DNA from: Proteles cristata cristata
Taxonomy: Eukaryota > Chordata > Mammalia > Carnivora > Hyaenidae
Length of the DNA: 64,000 bases
Assembly (NCBI GenBank): GCA_017311185.1
Contig: JAESUZ010000756.1
Coordinates: 62,001-126,000, forward strand
Reading direction: 5' to 3'
Below, in pieces: positions 57,660 to 64,000 of this stretch; the stretch's first letter is position 1, and the number at the start of each line of letters is the position of its first letter. Position numbers and translations under genes: made by a program. The notes under the pieces were generated by a model that was not told where the DNA came from, ran no database searches, and saw nothing but the letters and a program-made list of their open reading frames with translations.

Positions 57660-57905
57660 CAATGACAGACATTTGTGGTTTAGAATCCTGACTTGCCACT
57701 ATTATTATTGGGCAAGTTTTTAGCATCTATGAGCTTTAGTTTTCATATTTATAGAGAGGTAATAATGCCTACCTGATACTGTTAACATCAGGTTACAATA
57801 TGCTCTAAAATGCTCTAAGACTAGAAATGATTACATTAGAGAATAGAGGTAAAGTGCTAATACAATATCTGGTACATAAAAAATCAATGTAGTTGTGGCA
57901 GTTTT
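57660..57905 (+). mobile_element. MIR fossil, plus
   Basis: AATCCTGACTTGCCACTATT, TATTGGGCAAGTTTTTAGC and GAGGTAATAATGCCTACC phrases of MIR. Confidence 0.7.
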
Positions 57906-57979
57906 TTTTTTTTATCTGGGCCAAAATATTAATAGTCACAAATATCTTGATGTTTATGATAGTCTAAATAAAGTCCTTC

Positions 57980-58205
57980 AGGGGCGCCTGGATGGCTTAG
58001 TTGGTTAAACATCCGACTTTCGCTTGGGTCATGATCTCGCAGTTCGTGGGTTCAAGCCCTGCGTCGGGCTCTGTGCTGACTGCCAGCTCAGAGCCTGGAG
58101 CCTGTTTCAGTCGGTGACTCCCTCTCTCTCTGACTCTCCCCTGCTCACGCTGTCTCTCTCTCTCTCTCCTAGAAATAAATAAAAAACATTAAAAAATTAA
58201 AAAAA
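57980..58205 (+). mobile_element. Young carnivore SINE (CTAG-tail subgroup), plus
   Basis: 14-bp duplication AAATAAAGTCCTTC, 57966-57979 and 58206-58219. GACTGCCAGCTCAGAGCC body, CTCCTAGAAATAAATAAA tail. Confidence 0.97.
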
Positions 58206-58461
58206 AAATAAAGTCCTTCCTAAATCATTTTATAATTTTGATAAGATGAGAATAATCTCGTGTTAAATTTTCCATCACTTATATTATTTACTCTTGAGAA
58301 TTTAGGTGGTTTTCTTTTGTCCTCAGTAGATAAGCAGATAAAGTCACTTTATTGCTAGAAAATAATTTTGTTAAAGCATGGATTGAATAAAACTTCATCT
58401 GACTTCAAAGCTCACAGAAGTTTATAGTTATTCACTTACCTGTTTATTAAAAAACATTTAT

Positions 58462-58668
58462 TGGGGCGCCTTGGTGACTCAGTCAGTGAAGCATCTGACT
58501 TTGGCTCAGGTCATGATCTTGCAGTTCGTGGGTTCGATTCCCATGTCTAGCTCTTTGCTGACAGCTCAGAGCCTGGAGCCTGCTTCAGATTCTGTGTCGT
58601 CCTACTTCTCTGACCCTCCCTTGATCACTCTCTCTCTCTCTCTCTCTCAGAAATAAATGAAACTTAAA
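58462..58668 (+). mobile_element. Carnivore SINE, plus
   Basis: GGGGCGCCTTGGTGACTCAG head, GACAGCTCAGAGCCTGGAG, CTCTCAGAAATAAATG tail. Weak flanking repeat. Confidence 0.93.
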
Positions 58669-59430
58669 AAAAATGTTTTTAAACACTTATGGAGAACCTT
58701 CTATGTGCAACGCATCTACTGAGTGATGTCAAATTCAGACTTTCTCAACTTAGATTCCAGGAGAGAATTGAGCTTTAATGACCTAAGTCTCTATTATATA
58801 TAATAAATTCACATCTCTCTTAGGCATTTAGAAGGGTACCAGTTATGTATGAACCTTCCTTGTAGAAATTAAGCAAATAATCACTCAAATAATTCATGCT
58901 CTGTGGCTCTGACAAAGCAACAAAGTCCAGTTGACAAAGTCCAGGGTGTTAAGAAGAAAGAGAAAAAGAAGTACTAAATTAACTATGAAACAAAAATAAA
59001 TACAAAGTAACCAAAATATAGTAAGAGAACTGAAGGAAAATTACTTCTAGCAAAAGCATCAGAACAAAGAAAATACTGAAAACATCTTGGATGATGATAA
59101 GAATTCCCTTTTTTCCTTGTTCCTCCCTTTGCCCCCTTTTCTTTTTCCAAATGTGAAAATATTTTTTCCATGCCCTGTGATTAATTCATGAAAGAACCGG
59201 TCAAGGGGCTTATGTGGTTTCAGGCATAGTGGTGAGCTCTGCGGGTGTGGTGCAGTAACACATCCCTGGGTGGATTCCAAGCAGGAATGCGGAGCAGCCT
59301 TAGAAGTCTCTTGACTACTGTAAGGTCACTCTCATCACCTGTTTTCTTCACACAATAGGAAAAGGTGACATCTATTTCAAGAGTTAGGAAAAATCCACTG
59401 GAACCTATTATTTGGGGGTTTGTTTGGTTG

Positions 59431-59650
59431 GTTTTTGAGAAGGAGATAGAGGGCGCAAGTGAGTGAGCGGTACAGAGAGAGAGAGAAGAGGGGCTCACCC
59501 AAAGCAGGGCACCTGTTCACCTAATGCGGGGCTCAAGTTCACGTGAAGCACGGGTCAAGCACACACAAAGAGAGGCTAGAACACACGAACCCTGAGATCG
59601 TGACCTGAGCAGAAGTCAGTTGCTCAACTGACTGAGCCAGCCAGTTGCCC
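59431..59650 (-). mobile_element. Carnivore SINE variant with internal repeats, minus
   Basis: The tail side has GAGAAGGAGATAGAGGGCG. Repeated blocks follow: CTCACCCAAAGCAGGGC, then ACCTAATGCGGGGCTCAAG and ACGTGAAGCACGGGTCAAG. The end is GAGCCAGCCAGTTGCCC. Compare 47141-47385. Confidence 0.85.
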
Positions 59651-59760
59651 TGGAAAGTGGTTTATAAAGACTTCAGAATAGGATGGCGGAAGAGGAGCCT
59701 GCAAAGGGACAAAGATTGTGACAACTCGAAGAAGCATGTGCCTTGTCCTAACTTCAGGAC

Positions 59761-59836
59761 ACATTTATTTATTTTTATTTTTTTTAAATATTCATTTTTG
59801 AGAGACAGAGAGAGACAGAATGCAAGCCGGGAGGGG

Positions 59837-59868
<32 letters not shown>

Positions 59869-59940
59869 GAGAGAGAGAGAAAGAATCTGAAGCAGGCTCC
59901 AGGCTCTGAGATTTGTGGGCTCGAACCCACAAACTGAGGA
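59761..59940 (-). mobile_element. Carnivore SINE, minus, with expanded (GA)n
   Basis: TTATTTTTTTTAAATATTC tail, an expanded GAGA tract (59836-59882) and GCAGGCTCCAGGCTCTGAG. The 5' head is missing. Open frames here are the GA repeat. Confidence 0.88.
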
Positions 59941-59989
59941 CATACTTATTTTTAACGACTAGTACTAAGGTTTTTTTTAATATATAAAC

Positions 59990-60770
59990 TTTTTTTTTTT
60001 TTTTGAGTAAAAACACTTCAGAATTTTTAAGGACAATTTTTGTTTTCCCAGGGGGGAATTAAAGGCACTCTAAACGAGTGGTAAATGGATCATAGGAAAA
60101 CATAAGGGTAGATCACAGTAATATCCGAGGGTCAGCCTACTGAAGGATCAATGTTCTAGTCTCAGAGCATATTAGACCATGTTCTTTCTCTCTAGCAAAA
60201 TAAATATCCACACAAAGTCCCAGATTCTTAGAATATGGACGCACAATTACCCATTTAATGCCATCACCATCTTCCTGAGAGATTCCGTAAGGAGCAGAGA
60301 GGGTGGAGGAGGGTGTAATTTCTCACCACTCCAGAGAATTCTGGGAATGAATAGAGTCTGAGCGCCTCCTGGTCTCCAGCAACAAGTTGCTTTTCGCTGC
60401 TGGGATTGAGTGAAGAAAGAATAGGAGGGCAACACTTCCTGCCCTCGTCTGCTGCCTGAACACAGCAAGTGTCAACATTCTGCATATAAAATTCCATGCG
60501 GTTGCCAAAATGCACCATTCAGCTTACATTTAAAGCCTATTGGCTTTAACTACTTGAGTGTATGGTCTGATAGGCAAAGAAATAATGTCTTATTCTGCAT
60601 CCGCATTTGCTTGGTGGATGAAGGGTATGGGATGCAGAGGCAGCCCTGAGGCACCTTACGAGAGCAGGACCCAGGAATTCACAACTCCTGAGAATTCTAG
60701 TGGTCTAATGATGGAAATGCCATGTTTCCCATTAGCAATCTGAGTTGTGATAATTCTACCTAAAAATTTT
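59990..60770. other. Intergenic, unidentified
   Basis: A poly(T) run at 59990-60004 precedes sequence I cannot identify. A CTCF-like motif lies at 60361-60378. Short open frames on both strands overlap and none is supported. Confidence 0.35.
60361..60378 (-). promoter_or_regulatory. Candidate CTCF motif, minus orientation
   Basis: Plus strand AGCGCCTCCTGGTCTCC; the minus strand reads GGAGACCAGGAGGCGCT, one mismatch to CCAGGGGGCGC. Inferred. Confidence 0.35.
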
Positions 60771-60980
60771 TAAAATGTCTTATTTATTTCTGAGAGAGAG
60801 AGAGAGACAGTGTGAGTAGGGGAGGGTCAGAGAGAGGGAGACACAGAATCTGAAGCAGGCTCCAGGCTCTGAGCTGGCTGTCAGCCCAGAGCCTGATGAG
60901 GGACTTAAACCCACAAACTGTGAGATCATAACCTGAGCTGAAATCAGATGCTTAACCGACTGAGCCACCCAGGCACCCCA
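60762..60980 (-). mobile_element. Carnivore SINE, minus
   Basis: Tail CTTATTTATTTCTGAGAGAG; end CCACCCAGGCACCCC. Near duplication TGTGATAATTCTACCT/TGTGACAATTCTATCT. Confidence 0.95.
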
Positions 60981-61354
60981 ATGTGACAATTCTATCTAGA
61001 CAAGATAGTTTGCAATAGCTTCATGTTCATTTTTTTTGACCTGTCAACAAATATTTTTTAACTGAAATTATTTCTAGTAAAGTTTCTAATTCTGCTATTT
61101 ATCTCTTGAAAGTTTATCTCATGATTTTTTTTGGACAGTTGACATTCTGGAGACTTTTATGTGTAGCCAGGTTGGGAGGGATCTGCATTGTGTTCACTAC
61201 TCAGAGTCTTACTCTGCATTCTTTTCTTGCTCCTAGAAGATTTTCTTGCCATTTTCATAAGCCTATAAACTTTTCGAGCCAAGAATGTCAGTAAACTTGG
61301 TACTTTCTCTTCCTGCCCCACTTAACGCTCCTTTTCTTTTCTTTCTTTGGTCTT

Positions 61355-61368
61355 CCACCAGAGGGCAT
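61355..61368 (+). promoter_or_regulatory. Candidate CTCF motif, plus orientation
   Basis: CCACCAGAGGGCA is a strong match to the CTCF core CCACCAGGGGGCG. About 1 kb from the minus-orientation candidate at 60361. Inferred. Confidence 0.45.
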
Positions 61369-61464
61369 AATAAACCTATCTAATACACAGCCAGGCACGG
61401 ACGTTTTTAATGCATGAAGTGAATCTTTTTGAATTTGTTTAAAATGGTTCTAATGCCATTACTC

Positions 61465-61568
61465 TAAGGCACTGTGATAAAGAGTAGGGTCTCTGGAGCC
61501 AAACTTTCTCAGATCCCTGCTCTGCTAGCTATGAGCTCTGTACCCTGGGAAATGCCTTCATTTCCTCT
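61465..61568 (+). mobile_element. MIR fossil, plus
   Basis: AAGAGTAGGGTCTCTGGAGCC, then CCTGCTCTGCTAGCTATGAG. MIR 5' half. Confidence 0.55.
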
Positions 61569-61860
61569 CTAAACATTTTCAAGATTCCACATAGGGGTGA
61601 GATCATACAGTATGTATGTTTCTTTTCCTGGCTTATTTCACTTAGCATAATATCCTCAAGTTTAATCCATGTTGAGGCGAATGGCAAGATTTTTTTCTTT
61701 TTATGGCTGAATAACATTCTCTTTTATACATACATTTCATTGTACATATAATTTCTTTCTATTTCTCTATATATTCTTTATAAAGAAATATTGTCATTGA
61801 TGAACACCTTGGTTGCTTCCATGCCTTGGCTATCATAAATAATACTGTAAGAAATTTGTA
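61569..61860 (-). mobile_element. Old L1 3' fragment, minus
   Basis: TATTTCACTTAGCATAATATC, CCATGTTGAGGCGAATGGC and ATAAATAATACTGT are antisense L1 3' phrases. Confidence 0.75.
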
Positions 61861-61989
61861 AATGCTGAATTTACATTAAACTTTACCTTTTGGAGGGCAC
61901 AGTGGCAGGTCCACAGTTCACTCTCAGTTTGTGTTTGTCGTGTGCCTGTGTGCGAGAGGGAACAAAAACAAATAACTAAGTATTCTAGT

Positions 61990-62150
61990 CCTTTGGTATA
62001 CCACGTGTGGTCTGCTGGCCAGCAGCACCCAGAAACCTATAGAAATGTGGAGTCATTGTTCAGACCTACTAAATCAGCATCAATATTTTAATTAGATCCC
62101 CAGGTGATTTATACGCACATTTAGTTTTGAGAAGTACTATTCTAGCCAAT
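61990..62150. mobile_element. MER5A-like hAT fossil
   Basis: GTGGTCTGCTGGCCAGCAGC, CCTACTAAATCAGCATC, CCCCAGGTGATTTATACGC and AGTTTTGAGAAGTACTATTC are MER5A phrases in order. Confidence 0.75.
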
Positions 62151-64000
62151 GTGGTTAATTGTGAAAAACAAATAATTGATTCCCATTAACTACTTAATTA
62201 ATCACATCTTATTGAGTTGTTTCAAAATGCAAAGAACTGGAAGAAAATTTATGCTAGGCACTATGAAACTTCAAAAATGTTTTTGAGGTGAGGAGGGAGA
62301 ACACTGTGCAAATGCATTAAAAAATAATACAAACCTTTAGTGTTCCTTTTTCAAAGCTTGGTACCCATCATACCAATTTAGGGTAAGTTTCTCCAATTTT
62401 ACAAAATGATTTATTATGTGGATTACTTGTATGAAAGTTTTGATTTCCTTTTATTTATGGGTTTATGTAGCCTGAAGTCACTTAATCGTCAATATTACGC
62501 TTACACTATGTGTATGAATCATCAAAATGTGTTTCTTAAATCCAAGGTAGAGATGGATGGCCAAGCTTAAATTCATGGAACTGTCATTCTTTGTAACAGA
62601 TATCTCATGTTCAGTTTTACAACTTTTCTGCCCATGAAAAGGCAAAGAAATCCACAGTGATTATATATAGATATTCAGCTATGTGTAAATATGTAAAAAC
62701 ATCTCTGCCTGTGTATATAATACACAAATGCACATATTATATATATCATAATTTATACATCTATAAGTACCACTTTAGTGATATTCAATATACACAATGT
62801 ATTTTATATGTAATGCCACTAAATGTGGACAGTTTTTAGAAAATTTGTAATATCACCTTACATCTTTCCATAAGTTTATAGGGACAATAATTTGTTACAA
62901 TAAAAATAGACATATTTGTCATTATAAATACTTTAAAAAGTTATAACACAGCAACAGCTCTGAAAGATTTTGGTAGATTTATTTTTTTCCTGTTTAGCAT
63001 TTAATCATCTGTATAGTCCAGTACTATTAACAATTGTTAATGAACTAGGAATAGTAATAACAGTAAAGCATGATTAACAAACACTTTAATTAAATTATCC
63101 ATACATATCTTTTTCATCAGCAAAACTGAACTCTTTCTTTTTAAAAAGTGAACTTGATTACCATCCTTCCGTAAGTCATTTATGCCTCTCCTCCTTGAAA
63201 TGAACTCATTTGTTATATAGAATGTTTTGATTAGATATCTCTGAAGTTACCTAGAGTTCAAAACCCAAATGGTAGTGTTTCTTTCCCTTTAAATCTCTAT
63301 GAGTTGGCCCAGAATCATAGACTTTATTTCTCTAGTGTTCTGTTCTTACTTCAAAATCTAATTGAATAAAACACCAGCATTGGTTAGCTCGTTGTTTGCT
63401 TGAGGACTCTCTCCCTCCTACTCAATGAAAAGGGAAGGACACAGAGCAACAGCTGCTGCAGTGTGTTCACCTGAAAAACACTGGCTTTAGCCTTCTATTT
63501 TATATTTACTTCCATAAAATGGGGGCTTTATTCTACATCAAATAGTGTTGTACTTGTTTATGAAGACAGCTGTGCCCACTCGGTCTTCCTCTCTCCCTCT
63601 TGTATACTATCATAGATGCTGAGTCCACAGAAACTAAAAGGGATCTTTGGCATGTTTGGTAATTATTGAAGCTGTTTGAATATTCAGTCAAATTGAGGCA
63701 TTTCCTCAATAGGCATGGAAAATATTTAGGAAGCAATATTTTTATTATATATATGTTTAATACATTCCTGTTTTATTTTAGTTGAACCTGATTTCACTGT
63801 AGTATGGAATTCACATTCAAGGAGTTCGTCTGACTACTCAATAATATCTGTAAGAAAAGGGAACACCAAACATAAGGAAAGGCACAGTTGGATGTTATTT
63901 TTGTCAGTGAAATATGTTCTGTGGGAATTTGATCTCTGACGATTGATAAGGGAAACATTTTCAAGAGATTTCTAACAACCGATTTAATGAACATTTCCAC
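62151..64000. other. 3' end of window, intergenic AT-rich
   Basis: AT-rich, with low-complexity TATA/ATAT near 62660-62800. No gene, exon or recent transposon was recognised. The nearest human genes on this side (MYCT1, VIP) are expected farther away. Confidence 0.5.

Noticed and set aside
59836..59890. Repetitive GAGA spacing as a possible CRISPR-like array
   Set aside because: Simple dinucleotide expansion in a SINE; there are no spacers, and this is mammalian DNA.
62657..62839. Tyr/Ile-rich 60-codon frame
   Set aside because: Low-complexity AT sequence.

Overview
This window is nuclear DNA of a placental mammal. It has spliced genes with GT-AG introns and two CpG islands, and about 35 copies of a tRNA-derived SINE whose plus-strand form begins GGGCGCCTGGGTGGCTCAG. 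That SINE is carnivoran, and its type and the associated L1 point to a feliform (cat-side) carnivore. The youngest SINE group here does not match the youngest cat group as I remember it, so a non-felid feliform is possible but unproven.

Three genes lie head to tail on the plus strand, the same order as human 6q25.2. (1) The last coding exon of RGS17 (3356-3544), preceded by the end of its last intron and followed by a long AT-rich 3' region. (2) A complete MTRF1L, a mitochondrial peptide-chain release factor: 7 coding exons, 11847-25534, 379 codons plus stop, starting in a CpG island. (3) A complete FBXO5/EMI1, the APC/C inhibitor: 5 coding exons, 32568-42503, 448 codons plus stop, starting in a larger CpG island with three inverted CCAAT boxes. 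All exon junctions keep frame and all key motifs are intact: GGQ and PKT in MTRF1L; DSG degron, KEN, F-box, RxxL, zinc-binding region and LRRL tail in FBXO5. The three genes do unrelated jobs (G-protein signalling, mitochondrial translation termination, cell-cycle control) and nothing suggests they act as one system.

From about 43.5 kb to the end I see no gene. The stretch 43.5-49.3 kb is mainly old minus-strand L1 sequence cut by SINEs. A younger plus-strand L1 (49328-54701) with a 17-bp target-site duplication sits in it, with broken ORF1 and ORF2. An MLT1-type LTR follows at about 54.8-55.3 kb, then MIR, MER5A-like and other old fossils and more SINEs. SINE density is very uneven: none in 1-8041 or in 36010-43655 (FBXO5 exons 2-5 and 3'UTR), but many in the MTRF1L introns and the 3' intergenic part.

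I found no undescribed gene system. The best leads are a distinct young SINE subgroup, some CTCF-like motifs downstream of FBXO5, a hairpin in the RGS17 3' region, a GC-richer unidentified block in the RGS17 intron, and the SINE-poor blocks.
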